Assembly: GCA_019747615.1 (NCBI GenBank)
Contig: JAIEQQ010000560.1
Coordinates: 1 to 14,854, forward strand
Origin: Phycisphaerales bacterium
Lineage (GTDB): Bacteria; Planctomycetota; Phycisphaerae; Phycisphaerales; UBA1924
Reading direction: 5' to 3'
Length of the DNA: 14,854 nt
Part shown: positions 6,846 to 14,210 of the stretch, piece by piece
Layout: every line of letters begins with the position of its first letter
Position numbering within the stretch: position 1 is the stretch's first letter
Program-made: the position numbers and the translations under genes
The notes under the pieces: model-generated
Database searches by the model: none
Told to the model about the DNA's origin: nothing
What the model saw: the letters and a program-made list of their open reading frames with translations, nothing else

Positions 6846-7661
6846 TCACCCCTGCGCCGTGGCCGTGTCGCTCTCGTCCGCGTCCTCGTCCTTCTCGGCG
6901 CGATCGGGGAACGCCTCGCGTTCCATCTCTAACACCCACACCTCCAGCGGCTCGAAGCGCAGCAGATCCAGCTCGATGCTGCTGCCGTCGGGCTTGAGCA
7001 CCAGCGCGCAGCGGAACTTGTGCCACTTGCGCTTGTCGACGTCCTGCAAGTCCGCTGGCGTGATGGTCCGCCCGCCGGGGACGGTGAGCGCCTTGCGCGA
7101 CGCGACATAGGCGTACTGCATCCGGATATTGGTGAGCAGAACATAGAACACGCCGATCAGCGCGACAGAGCAGATCGCGAGCATGATCCACTGAAGCGGG
7201 ATATCGAACGGGTTCAGCGGCTTGGGCGGCGATGCGGTCTCCCAGCGGGTTTTGAGCTCGGCCATGCGTGCCGTGGCGTCGGCGGTGGTCGCCTTTTCCG
7301 GCTTCAGGTCGCCGACGAGCGAGAGCGCATCCAGCCAGTCCAATCGCGCGGATTCCATCGCGGCCGTCGTGTCGCTGGTGGCGGCCCGTCGCAGCTCATC
7401 ACGGCGCGGCAGCAGTCGATCAAACTCGACCACCGGGTCCGCGACGCTCGCGCTGGCGAGTTTGTTGGCCTTGGCCGCGGCTTGGAGGTACTGATACTCC
7501 TTGTACGCCGCGTCGTCACGCCCGCGCGCCGGCAGGATGTGCGCACCATCCCAGATGCACCACAGCCCAAAGCCCGCCAGAACGACGATGTAGATCGTCA
7601 TCCACGTGAGCCATTTTCTGGAGATGATGGTGTACTGCGTCTCGGTCGAATCTGGGGGCAT
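6846..7661 (-). CDS. Two-helix membrane protein of unknown function
   Basis: No recognised family. The start at 7661 has GAGGAG nine bases upstream (7671-7676 on the + strand) and gives 271 residues; a TTG nine codons earlier is less likely. A short polar N terminus is followed by a membrane helix at about 18-37. A helical, charged region of about 110 residues (40-150) comes next, then a second membrane helix at about 157-177. The C-terminal part (180-250) reads as beta strands, for instance RKWHKFRCALVLKPDGSSIELDLLRFEPLEVWVLE, and ends in an acidic Asp/Glu tail. With both ends in the cytoplasm the middle region would be periplasmic; this topology is inference. It is divergent from the NADH dehydrogenase gene, with 138 bases between the two starts. 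A heptamer repeat array follows its stop. Confidence 0.7.
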   Translation of the reverse strand: MPPDSTETQYTIISRKWLTWMTIYIVVLAGFGLWCIWDGAHILPARGRDDAAYKEYQYLQAAAKANKLASASVADPVVEFDRLLPRRDELRRAATSDTTAAMESARLDWLDALSLVGDLKPEKATTADATARMAELKTRWETASPPKPLNPFDIPLQWIMLAICSVALIGVFYVLLTNIRMQYAYVASRKALTVPGGRTITPADLQDVDKRKWHKFRCALVLKPDGSSIELDLLRFEPLEVWVLEMEREAFPDRAEKDEDADESDTATAQG

Positions 7662-7785
7662 GGGCGGTTGCTCCTCAAGGCGGATCAAGCGTAGGGGCAG
7701 GCGGTGGCAGGGGGTGAACCGGGATCGGGGCGTCCAGCGTGCCGAGCGTGGAATCCCAACAGGTTCATCGGCTCGTAGCCGCTCG

Positions 7786-7799
7786 TGCTAGTGTCCAAC
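7786..7799 (+). promoter_or_regulatory. Possible extended -10 for a leaderless NDH-2 mRNA
   Basis: TG-C-TAGTGT (7786-7794) fits the extended -10 pattern TGn followed by a hexamer with T, A and a final T conserved. It ends five bases before the ATG at 7800, which lacks any Shine-Dalgarno. Transcription would begin on or next to the start codon. No strong -35 box is visible. The 138-base region holding it also serves the divergent two-helix gene. Confidence 0.3.
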
Positions 7800-9269
7800 A
7801 TGGAGCGAACAACGGACAAGGCACGCGTTTGGAATCAGTCGCCCGGGCCCGCTGCGGCTGGCGAGGGGTCCGGGCCACGCGTCGTCATCATCGGTGGTGG
7901 CTTTGCCGGGCTGCTCTGTGCCCAGGGGCTGGCGCGATCCAAGTGTCAGATCACGCTCCTGGACCGCCGCAATCACCACGTCTTTCAGCCCTTGCTGTAT
8001 CAGGTCGCCACCGCCGGTCTTTCGCCAGCGCAGATCGCATCCCCGATCCGGCGGGTCTTGGCGAGCCAGAGAAACTGCCGCGTGCTGATGGCGGAGGTGA
8101 CGTCGATCGACGCGCCGGGCCGGCGCGTGGTGCTCAGCGATGGTGAGCTGGCGTATGACTACCTGGTCATCGCGACGGGTGTGACGCACAGCTACTTCGG
8201 GCATGAAGACTGGGCGGATCTTGCGCCGGGGCTCAAGTGCCTCGAAGACGCGACGGAGATCCGGCGGCGGTTTCTGCTGGCGTTTGAACGCGCCGAGCGA
8301 GAGACGGACCTCGCGGCACGCCGCGCCTCGATGACCTTCGTCGTCATCGGCGGCGGGCCCACCGGCGTTGAGATGGCCGGCGCGTTCGCAGAGATCGCCC
8401 GCCAGACGATCGCAAAGGACTTCCGCGCCATCAGCACCTCCGGCGCGCGAGTCATGCTCATCGAGGCGAACGAACGCGTGCTGATGGCCTACGCGCCGGC
8501 GCTGGGCGAGCGGGCCAAGCGAGACCTCGAAGAGCTCGGCGTCCAGGTCATGACGCACTCGCGCGTCGTCGAGATCGACGCCCACGGCGTCATGGTGGAA
8601 ACCACACCCGCCGAGTCACTCCCGCCGGGAACCAAGCCGCCCTCGCTCCGCGTTGAGTCTGAGTGCGTGGTGTGGGCCGCGGGGGTCAAGGCCTCAAACC
8701 TCGGCACGATCGTCGCGGCGAGCGCGGGTGCGGAGGTCGATCGCGCCGGGCGCGTGAAGGTGAACGCGGATCTCTCGGTCGGCTCGCACCCGGAGATCTT
8801 TGTGTGCGGAGATTTAGCGAGCGTCATGCAGCGCGACGGCACAACGCCGGTGCCCGGCGTCGCCCCGGGCGCGATGCAGATGGGCAAGCACGCGTCGAAG
8901 ATCATCGCATCAGAGATCAAGTCCGGCGTGTGGAAGTCGCGCGTCGCCGCGACGTCGGCGGCGGGCGGAGCGCCGCAAGCCGGCGGCCCCCCCGAGCGTC
9001 AGTCGTTCGTCTACGTGAATAAGGGCGAGATGGCGACGATCGGGCGTGCGCGCGCGGTCGGGGTGATCGGCTTTGGCTTGAACGTGCCGCTGACGGGCTT
9101 CATCGCGTGGGCGCTGTGGGCGCTCATTCACATTTCGTACCTGATTGGCTTCCGCAATCGGGTGCTGGTGCTGATCGACTGGGTCTGGTCGTACGTGTTC
9201 TTTGAGCGTGGGGCGAGGTTGATCACTGGGGAGCGCGCCCCGGCGGTCGAGCCGTCGAGCAACGCGTGA
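7800..9269 (+). CDS. ndh: Type II NADH:quinone oxidoreductase (NDH-2)
   Basis: NDH-2 is a single-subunit flavoprotein on the inner face of the membrane that passes electrons from NADH to quinone without pumping protons. The FAD-binding motif GGGFAG is at 32-37, followed by the family signature FQPLLYQVATAGL (62-74). The NADH-binding motif VIGGGPTGVE is at 182-191. The second FAD motif FVCGDLA is at 334-340, and PGAMQMGKHA (356-365) lies where the quinone-site AQ motif sits. The last 60 residues hold hydrophobic helices with HISYLIGFRNRVLVLIDWVWSY-like content, the usual membrane anchor of longer bacterial forms. Length (489) is slightly above the usual 400-450. The extra comes from a 25-residue N-terminal tail and an Ala/Gly/Pro loop near 383-400. 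The ATG at 7800 is preferred over a GTG at 7785. Confidence 0.94.
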   Translation: MERTTDKARVWNQSPGPAAAGEGSGPRVVIIGGGFAGLLCAQGLARSKCQITLLDRRNHHVFQPLLYQVATAGLSPAQIASPIRRVLASQRNCRVLMAEVTSIDAPGRRVVLSDGELAYDYLVIATGVTHSYFGHEDWADLAPGLKCLEDATEIRRRFLLAFERAERETDLAARRASMTFVVIGGGPTGVEMAGAFAEIARQTIAKDFRAISTSGARVMLIEANERVLMAYAPALGERAKRDLEELGVQVMTHSRVVEIDAHGVMVETTPAESLPPGTKPPSLRVESECVVWAAGVKASNLGTIVAASAGAEVDRAGRVKVNADLSVGSHPEIFVCGDLASVMQRDGTTPVPGVAPGAMQMGKHASKIIASEIKSGVWKSRVAATSAAGGAPQAGGPPERQSFVYVNKGEMATIGRARAVGVIGFGLNVPLTGFIAWALWALIHISYLIGFRNRVLVLIDWVWSYVFFERGARLITGERAPAVEPSSNA

Positions 9270-9309
9270 AGCGGTGAACCCTCGGCGATGTCTGGAGCGA
9301 AGGGTACTT

Positions 9310-9334
9310 CCCGACTGCCCGAACGGCAGTCGGG
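9310..9334. terminator. Perfect hairpin after the NDH-2 gene, possible terminator
   Basis: CCCGACTGCC (9310-9319) and GGCAGTCGGG (9325-9334) form a ten-base-pair perfect stem with a CGAAC loop, 40 bases after the NDH-2 stop. No T-run follows on either strand, so intrinsic termination is uncertain; it may instead protect the 3' end of the mRNA or be a dispersed palindromic repeat. Confidence 0.45.
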
Positions 9335-9713
9335 CATCTCTGGCGGCTGGCAGATCGGCCTGTACTCGGCTTCGGTTTGGTCGGGTGAACCCCGTTGATC
9401 GCGCAGAATCAGCCGATCTGGCCGCAAACTTGTGAATGGCACGAACGGCACGCCAGTCGCTGCCGATATCCCCGGTTCGGGACACGAAGTCGAACGATGG
9501 CCTGAGTTTCAGATCGAGGGGCATTCCCCGATACGCGGGCTCGGACGGATCATCGAAGATGAAGGATTTGCGACGGCAGGAGTAGGGGCGACTTTTTGGT
9601 GCGATGCGCATGATTTTGATCCGGCGCGTCGGTTTGGACGAATACGCAGTTGAGCCTCGTCGTATTGAGTGACAGCGATCGCCGGAGCGTCCGGATACGT
9701 TGAAGGCTGAGTT

Positions 9714-9920
9714 GTGAAGAACAACGAAGAGTTTCGCAGGGTCTGGCAGGGTTTGTGGGATGAGATTGATCGCGCCTGGCTGGTGCCCGGCGTGAGGACA
9801 GGAGTGAGGCGAACGACCGGTGTGTCCCACGCACCGAACCGGCGCCGCTTGGGACAGGCTTTGTCCCGCTCAGGCCGTCGTCCACCTGCAGGGGTGTGCG
9901 GACGGGCTGCAGGAGGCTGA
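9714..9920 (+). CDS. Possible 68-residue leader ORF upstream of clpC
   Basis: A GTG start preceded by GAAGG (seven bases away) opens a frame whose TGA stop (9918-9920) is one base before the clpC ATG. That spacing would allow translational coupling, and the clpC Shine-Dalgarno lies in its last codons. The first 25 residues (MKNNEEFRRVWQGLWDEI and on) look protein-like. The rest is Arg/Gly-rich and looks non-coding. Third-position bases are much less GC-biased than in clpC. It may be chance; I keep it only because of its exact end point. Confidence 0.2.
   Translation: MKNNEEFRRVWQGLWDEIDRAWLVPGVRTGVRRTTGVSHAPNRRRLGQALSRSGRRPPAGVCGRAAGG
9736..9755. repeat. Tandem 10-base direct repeat upstream of clpC
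   Basis: GCAGGGTCTG (9736-9745) is followed directly by GCAGGGTTTG (9746-9755), nine of ten bases identical. The period is about one helical turn, so a protein could bind both copies on one face. It lies about 170 bases before the clpC start. Confidence 0.5.
9823..9867 (+). promoter_or_regulatory. Mutually exclusive stem pairings in the clpC leader
   Basis: TGTCCC occurs at 9823-9828 and 9862-9867, with GGGACA between them at 9851-9856. GGGACA can pair with either copy: a tight six-base-pair hairpin with a five-base loop to the right, or a longer-range stem to the left. This could be a simple RNA switch before clpC, or chance in GC-rich DNA. Confidence 0.25.
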
Positions 9921-9921
9921 A

Positions 9922-12561
9922 ATGTTCGAGCGATTTACAGATCGTGCCCGCAAGGTGATGGCCCTGGCGAATCAGGAGGCCCAGCGATTTAACCACGAGT
10001 ACATCGGGACTGAGCACATCCTGCTCGGCCTGGTGAAGGAAGGCTCCGGCGTCGGGGCCAACGTTCTGAAGAACCTGGATATTGACCTGCGCAAGGTGCG
10101 CCTCGAAGTCGAGAAGCTGGTCAAGCCGGGCCCGGAAATGGTCACCATGGGCAAGCTGCCGCAGACGCCGCGCGCCAAGAAGGTGATCGAGTACGCGATC
10201 GAAGAGGCCCGCAACCTCAACCACAACTACGTCGGCACCGAGCACCTGCTGCTCGGCCTGCTGCGTGAGCACGACGGCGTGGCTGCGCAGGTGCTGATGA
10301 ACCTGGGTCTGAAGCTCGACCAGGTCCGCGAGGAAGTTCTCAACCTGCTCGGCGCTGGCACCGAGACCGACGACGCCGGCGGCAACGCCGGTGGCGCTCG
10401 CGATGCCTCGCCCAGTTCTGGCGCTGGCCGCGCCAGCGAGCAGCCCAGCGAGTCTGGCTCCAGCGCCCGCGGCGGAAAGAGCAAGACCCCGGCGCTCGAC
10501 TCCTTCGGTCGCGACCTGACCGAGCTTGCCAAAGAAAACACGCTGGACCCGGTCATCGGGCGCAGCAACGAGATCGAGCGATTGGTGCAAGTCCTGTGCC
10601 GTCGTACGAAGAACAACCCCGTGCTCCTCGGCGAGGCCGGCGTCGGCAAGACCGCGATTGTCGAAGGCCTGGCCCAGCGCATCATCAGCGGCGAGGTTCC
10701 CGACATCCTGCACGATCGTCGCCTGGTCGTTCTCGACCTGGCGATGATGGTCGCCGGCACCAAGTACCGCGGCCAGTTCGAAGAGCGCATCAAGGCGGTG
10801 ATGAACGAGGTTCGTCGCGCCAAGAATGTGATCCTCTTCATCGACGAGCTGCACACGCTCGTAGGCGCCGGCGGCGCTGAGGGCGCGATCGATGCCAGCA
10901 ACGTGCTCAAGCCTGCGCTTGCTCGTGGCGAGATTCAGTGCATCGGCGCGACCACGTTTGACGAGTATCGCAAGTACATTGAGAAGGACGCCGCGCTCGC
11001 GCGTCGCTTCCAGCCCATCCCCGTCGATCCGCCCAGCAACGAGCAGTCGATCGAGATCCTCAAGGGCCTTCGCGAAAAGTACGAGCAGCACCACAAGGTC
11101 CGCATCACCGACGAGGCCATCGTCGCGGCGGTGGAGCTGTCTGGCCGCTACATCACCGGGCGCGTCCAGCCGGACAAGTCGATCGACGCGATCGACGAGG
11201 CTGGCGCACGAGTGCGTATCAAGAGCATGACCAAGCCGCCGAACCTCGCGAACATCGAGGCGGACATCGAGCGCCTCACGATCGAGAAGGACGAGGCGGT
11301 CAAGGGCGCTGACTACGAGAAGGCCGCCGAGCTGCGCGATCGCGCCGAGCAGATGAAGAAGCAGAAGGAGCAGATGCAGAAGGAGTGGCGCGACAAAGCC
11401 ACGCAGTCTGCCGGCGTGGTGGATGAGGACGTCATCAGCGAGGTGATCTCGAAGATGACCGGCGTGCCCGTCAAGCGCCTCAAGAAGGAAGAGGCCCAGC
11501 GCCTCATGGAGCTGGAGAAGGAACTGCACAAGAAGGTCGTGTCGCAGGACGACGCGATCAAGGCGATCAGCAAGAGCATCCGGCGCGCCCGCGCGGGTCT
11601 GAAGGACCCCAAGCGTCCCGCTGGCTCGTTCATCTTCTGCGGCCCCTCGGGCGTCGGCAAGACCCTTGTCGCCAAGGCCCTGGCCGAGTTCATGTTCGGT
11701 GACGAGGAAGCCCTCATCACGCTGGACATGAGCGAGTACATGGAGAAGCACAACGTCTCGCGCCTGGTCGGCGCTCCTCCCGGTTACGTCGGCTACGAGG
11801 AAGGCGGCCAGCTCACCGAGCGCGTCCGTCGTCGCCCGTACAGCGTGATCCTGCTGGACGAAGTCGAGAAGGCGCACCCGGACGTCTTCAACATGCTCCT
11901 GCAGATCATGGAGGAAGGTCGCCTCACCGACTCGTTCGGCCGCAACGTCGACTTCCGCAACGTAATCCTCATCATGACCTCGAACATCGGCGCTGACCTC
12001 ATCAAGGGCGGCGGCGGGTTCGGCTTCGGCACCGGCGTCAACCGTTCGGCGGATCAGAGCTTCGAGGGCATCAAGGTCCTGCTCATGAAGGAGATCGAGC
12101 GGTTCTTCCGGCCCGAGTTCATCAACCGGTTGGATGAGGTCATCGTCTTCCGCCCGTTGACGAAGGAAAACCTCATCAACATCGTCGAGATCGAAGCGGC
12201 GAAGGTCATCAGCCGCGTGAAGCAGCAGGGCATCACGCTCGAGCTGGATCAGCGTGCGAAGGACTTCCTGATCGACAAGGGCTACAACCCGGACTTCGGC
12301 GCGCGTCCGCTGCGTCGCGCCGTGGGCCAGTATCTGGAGGACACGCTGAGCGAGATGCTGCTGCAAGGCGACATCAAGCCCGGCACCACGGTGATGATCA
12401 CGCGCAAGACCGCCGAGGACGGCACCGATCTGGACCACCTCTACTTCGCCACCAGCGAGAAGCCGGTCACGCCGGCACCTGGCACGCCGGGGACCGACAA
12501 GTCCGAGGCCGGAGCCGCGTCGAGCACGCCGTCATCACCGGCGGGCGCGGGTACGACCTGA
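9922..12561 (+). CDS. clpC: ATP-dependent Clp protease ATP-binding subunit ClpC
   Basis: ClpC is a cytosolic hexameric AAA+ unfoldase that feeds substrates to ClpP. The ATG at 9922 has a perfect AGGAGG (9911-9916) five bases upstream. The 879-residue product shows two N-domain repeats (about 1-66 and 77-145), a first AAA+ module with Walker A GEAGVGKT (237-244) and Walker B ILFIDE (304-309), and a UVR-type coiled coil (about 445-482, [12 protein letters not shown]). The second AAA+ module has Walker A GPSGVGKT (574-581) and Walker B VILLDE (642-647), followed by a C-terminal D2-small domain. FGF (700-702) sits where the ClpP-binding loop (hydrophobic-Gly-Phe) is expected. The UVR domain and middle-region size point to ClpC rather than ClpB. 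Oddities are a 45-residue Gly/Ser/Ala-rich linker (146-192) and a 33-residue Pro/Thr/Ser-rich tail. Codons favour C and G endings strongly, suggesting high expression. No clpP or mcsAB genes are adjacent. Confidence 0.97.
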   Translation: MFERFTDRARKVMALANQEAQRFNHEYIGTEHILLGLVKEGSGVGANVLKNLDIDLRKVRLEVEKLVKPGPEMVTMGKLPQTPRAKKVIEYAIEEARNLNHNYVGTEHLLLGLLREHDGVAAQVLMNLGLKLDQVREEVLNLLGAGTETDDAGGNAGGARDASPSSGAGRASEQPSESGSSARGGKSKTPALDSFGRDLTELAKENTLDPVIGRSNEIERLVQVLCRRTKNNPVLLGEAGVGKTAIVEGLAQRIISGEVPDILHDRRLVVLDLAMMVAGTKYRGQFEERIKAVMNEVRRAKNVILFIDELHTLVGAGGAEGAIDASNVLKPALARGEIQCIGATTFDEYRKYIEKDAALARRFQPIPVDPPSNEQSIEILKGLREKYEQHHKVRITDEAIVAAVELSGRYITGRVQPDKSIDAIDEAGARVRIKSMTKPPNLANIEADIERLTIEKDEAVKGADYEKAAELRDRAEQMKKQKEQMQKEWRDKATQSAGVVDEDVISEVISKMTGVPVKRLKKEEAQRLMELEKELHKKVVSQDDAIKAISKSIRRARAGLKDPKRPAGSFIFCGPSGVGKTLVAKALAEFMFGDEEALITLDMSEYMEKHNVSRLVGAPPGYVGYEEGGQLTERVRRRPYSVILLDEVEKAHPDVFNMLLQIMEEGRLTDSFGRNVDFRNVILIMTSNIGADLIKGGGGFGFGTGVNRSADQSFEGIKVLLMKEIERFFRPEFINRLDEVIVFRPLTKENLINIVEIEAAKVISRVKQQGITLELDQRAKDFLIDKGYNPDFGARPLRRAVGQYLEDTLSEMLLQGDIKPGTTVMITRKTAEDGTDLDHLYFATSEKPVTPAPGTPGTDKSEAGAASSTPSSPAGAGTT

Positions 12562-12628
12562 TGAGGGAAACGTGAACGTGAAACAGATCTTGGGCGAGTA
12601 GGTGCCCGGGGACATCAAGAGTACATAT

Positions 12629-12665
12629 CCGGCCGCGGGCGCAAGCCTGCGGCCGGTTTCGTTTT
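12629..12665 (+). terminator. Intrinsic terminator of clpC
   Basis: A 12-base-pair stem (12629-12640 with 12645-12656, one G-T wobble) closes on a GCAA tetraloop of the stable GNRA type. It is followed by TTTCGTTTT. It lies 67 bases after the clpC stop. Among the strongest terminators in the window. Confidence 0.9.
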
Positions 12666-12683
12666 GGGCGGGCAGTGGTCTTT

Positions 12684-12715
12684 GGGGGGGGCGTGGGGGC
12701 GTGGGGGGCGGCGGG
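12684..12715 (+). other. G-run tract with G-quadruplex potential
   Basis: Four guanine runs of 8, 5, 6 and 3 bases are separated by loops of CGT, CGT and CGGC, which meets the usual G-quadruplex pattern. Two more GGG runs lie at 12666-12672. The tract is 19 bases past the clpC terminator and 125 bases before the next chosen start, on the coding strand for both neighbours. Confidence 0.7.
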
Positions 12716-12840
12716 TTGGTCGGTGCGGTCGCCGGCTGGGCGCGGCGTTCGTGGTTGGTCCGGTGAAGCACGTTGCCGCGGACGGGGATTTCACAGTCGC
12801 GCCGCTCAACTCGACCCGATGGCGATCCGATTTTTGGGAT

Positions 12841-13392
12841 ATGTCTATTCGCGATGACAAGCTGCTCTGGTGCCCGCCCGCGGTCGTTCGCCTGTGCGTC
12901 GTTCTCGGCGCCGCGGCGTTCTTCTTCGGGATCTCGATGATCATCGAGCCGCGCTTCTCACGCGCCGCGAGCGATCGCGTGCCGGCGAGAATCGTGAGCG
13001 ATGACGCTTCGACGTTGCTCAACCCCGATGACGCAGTCGGTGGCGCGCCCCGTCGCGTCACAAGCCTGAACCCCGCGTCGGTGTATGCCAATCAGCCGAT
13101 GCCGGTGAACCCGCTGGACTATCGCAAGCCGCCGGCGCAAGACGAGCAGGGCAACGTGCTCTTGGGCTCGCTCATCGGCGCCAGCGACGCAGTGATCTGG
13201 GTCTACTCCGGCCGTAGCGGCCCGATCTACACCGTCGTCCACAAGCAGCGCGGCGTGCTGGCCCTGGGTCTCGACGAAAACGACCTCTATCACCAGTTCC
13301 CGAACCTCGAGTTCGACCAGCTCAAGATGGCACCATTCAACCTCGGCTCTCAGCAGTTGATGCTCGCCGACCCAGCCAAGCAGGAGCCCTGA
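12841..13392 (+). CDS. Single-helix membrane protein of unknown function
   Basis: No recognised family. The ATG at 12841 gives 183 residues. The frame is open further upstream to 12664, but that part translates the G-run tract into Gly/Arg-rich sequence and is not credible. There is no clear Shine-Dalgarno. A short N terminus leads to one membrane helix at about residues 14-36 (VVRLCVVLGAAAFFFGISMII). A polar, Pro/Asn-rich linker runs to about 100. A compact C-terminal region (105-165) follows, with strand-like segments such as AVIWVYSG and PIYTVVHKQRGVLALGL. With a basic residue and the short end inside, the C-terminal domain would be periplasmic; this is inference. It stands alone between the clpC terminator and a bidirectional terminator, so it is its own transcription unit. 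Confidence 0.65.
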   Translation: MSIRDDKLLWCPPAVVRLCVVLGAAAFFFGISMIIEPRFSRAASDRVPARIVSDDASTLLNPDDAVGGAPRRVTSLNPASVYANQPMPVNPLDYRKPPAQDEQGNVLLGSLIGASDAVIWVYSGRSGPIYTVVHKQRGVLALGLDENDLYHQFPNLEFDQLKMAPFNLGSQQLMLADPAKQEP

Positions 13393-13426
13393 GCGGAGCG
13401 GGCAAGGAAATCATCGCACCAAACGA

Positions 13427-13460
13427 AAACACCGGGCTCGAAAGCCCGGTGTTTCTGTTT
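13427..13460. terminator. Bidirectional intrinsic terminator
   Basis: A perfect 12-base-pair stem (13427-13438 with 13443-13454) with a CGAA loop is followed by TTTCTGTTT on the + strand. It is preceded by AAACGAAAA, which reads as a T-rich tail on the - strand. It serves the 12841-13392 gene from the left, 35 bases after its stop, and the tRNA-Glu gene from the right. Confidence 0.88.
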
Positions 13461-13500
13461 GCGTGTGATGTGCCGATGCGCAGCGATGAAGCCGCGCCAA

Positions 13501-13572
13501 TGACCCCGACGGGAATCGAACCCGTACCTCAACCTTGAAAGGGTTGCGTCCTAGCCGCTAGACGACGGGGCC
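13501..13572 (-). tRNA. tRNA-Glu (anticodon UUC)
   Basis: The - strand folds as a cloverleaf: acceptor GGCCCCG pairing with CGGGGTC (one G-T pair), a T arm CGGGT-TCGATTC-CCG with the invariant TTCGA, and an anticodon arm CAACC-CTTTCAA-GGTTG. The anticodon TTC lies at 13537-13539 on the + strand, which reads GAA and GAG codons as glutamate. The discriminator base is A. The 3' CCA is not encoded and must be added by the nucleotidyltransferase. Confidence 0.95.
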
Positions 13573-13580
13573 CACGGCCA

Positions 13581-13609
13581 AATATAGCGCGCTCGCCTGA
13601 CAAAGTCGG
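13581..13609 (-). promoter_or_regulatory. Promoter of tRNA-Glu
   Basis: On the - strand TATATT (13581-13586) matches five of six -10 positions. CCGACT (13604-13609, GAC core matched) sits 17 bases further up. The -10 ends eight bases before the first tRNA nucleotide, so the primary transcript would have almost no 5' leader for RNase P to remove. Confidence 0.55.
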
Positions 13610-13639
13610 GATCACTGGATCAGCGCCGGCCGCCGCCGC

Positions 13640-14062
13640 TTAGCGCTTCAGCGCGTCGCGGATCTCCATCAGCAGCTTGTCGGTCGAGCTCGGGCCAGCG
13701 GGCGCCGGCGCGGGCTTCTCAGCCTCGAAGCGCTTCTTGGCGGTGTTGAAGGCCTTGACGACCAGGAAGATCACGAACGCCAGGATCACGAAGTTGATTG
13801 CGATGGTGGCGAAGTTGCCGTGGGCCAGGACGGCGCCAGCCTTCCGAGCGGCGTCGAGATCCTTGTCGGTCTGACCCGAGAGGGGCATGAAGAGGTTCTT
13901 GAAGTCGACGTTGCCGACGACCTTGCCGACCACCGGCATGATGATGTCGTTGATCATCGAATCGACGATCTTGCCGAACGCAGCACCGATGATCACACCG
14001 ACCGCCAGGTCGAGGACGTTGCCCTTGAGAGCGAACTCGCGAAACTCAGAAACGAAGCCCAT
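13640..14062 (-). CDS. mscL: Large-conductance mechanosensitive channel MscL
   Basis: MscL is a homopentameric inner-membrane channel that opens under extreme membrane tension and lets solutes escape on hypo-osmotic shock. The 140-residue product has the amphipathic N terminus [15 protein letters not shown] and the first membrane helix with [19 protein letters not shown] (15-33), the family hallmark, running to about 46. A periplasmic loop (47-82) precedes the second helix (about 84-106). A Pro/Ala linker then leads to a C-terminal helix [14 protein letters not shown] (127-140) that bundles in the cytoplasm. Length is typical. The start at 14062 has AGGAGA six bases upstream (14069-14074 on the + strand). 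The frame extends twelve codons further but without support. It is probably transcribed alone or by read-through from the DUF481 gene upstream. Confidence 0.97.
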   Translation of the reverse strand: MGFVSEFREFALKGNVLDLAVGVIIGAAFGKIVDSMINDIIMPVVGKVVGNVDFKNLFMPLSGQTDKDLDAARKAGAVLAHGNFATIAINFVILAFVIFLVVKAFNTAKKRFEAEKPAPAPAGPSSTDKLLMEIRDALKR

Positions 14063-14168
14063 GTGAAATCTCCTGTTCGGGTCGGTGCGAAAAGACAATC
14101 AGTGCCAAGGGAGCATACCGAAACGGCGGTCAGCCCGCAGTGTTCACGCTTTCGGCTTTTGCCTTCTG

Positions 14169-14210
14169 CTGGAAGCTGACGGCTGAAGGCTGACGCCTGG
14201 CTGCTCCCTC
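14169..14210. repeat. Tandem 7-base repeat array (CTGAAGG-type), array 2
   Basis: Six consecutive 7-base units: CTGGAAG, CTGACGG, CTGAAGG, CTGACGC, CTGGCTG and CTCCCTC. They share the CTG start and the terminal CTC-type unit with array 1. The array abuts and overlaps by two bases the stop codon of the - strand DUF481 gene, so it forms the start of that gene's 3' untranslated region and lies between it and mscL. Confidence 0.75.

Larger units (their letters stand above)
9270..9921. other. Long spacer and leader region upstream of clpC
   Basis: Of its 652 bases, none up to about 9710 carry a gene I can support. Contents: a perfect hairpin at 9310-9334; a weak promoter-like pair (GTGACA 9669-9674, nineteen bases, GATACG 9694-9699); a degenerate three-unit heptamer stretch (TTGAAGG, CTGAGTT, GTGAAGA, 9700-9720); a tandem 10-base repeat (9736-9755); alternative GGGACA/TGTCCC pairings (9823-9867); and a possible 68-codon leader ORF (9714-9920) ending just before clpC. 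I see no CIRCE element and no CtsR-type operator, the usual heat-shock controls of clp genes. Confidence 0.5.

Noticed and set aside
9432..9653. Possible 73-residue protein in the spacer before clpC
   Set aside because: No Shine-Dalgarno, no domain, and no codon bias like the neighbouring genes.
9550..12438. A 962-codon open frame on the - strand opposite clpC
   Set aside because: It lies almost wholly antisense to a certain gene, is rich in Leu, Asp, Val, His and Arg with no recognisable domain, and is the expected by-product of strong C/G third-position bias in clpC.
12664..12840. Upstream extension of the 12841 gene
   Set aside because: It would translate the G-run tract and the end of the clpC terminator into Gly/Arg-rich sequence; not credible as protein.
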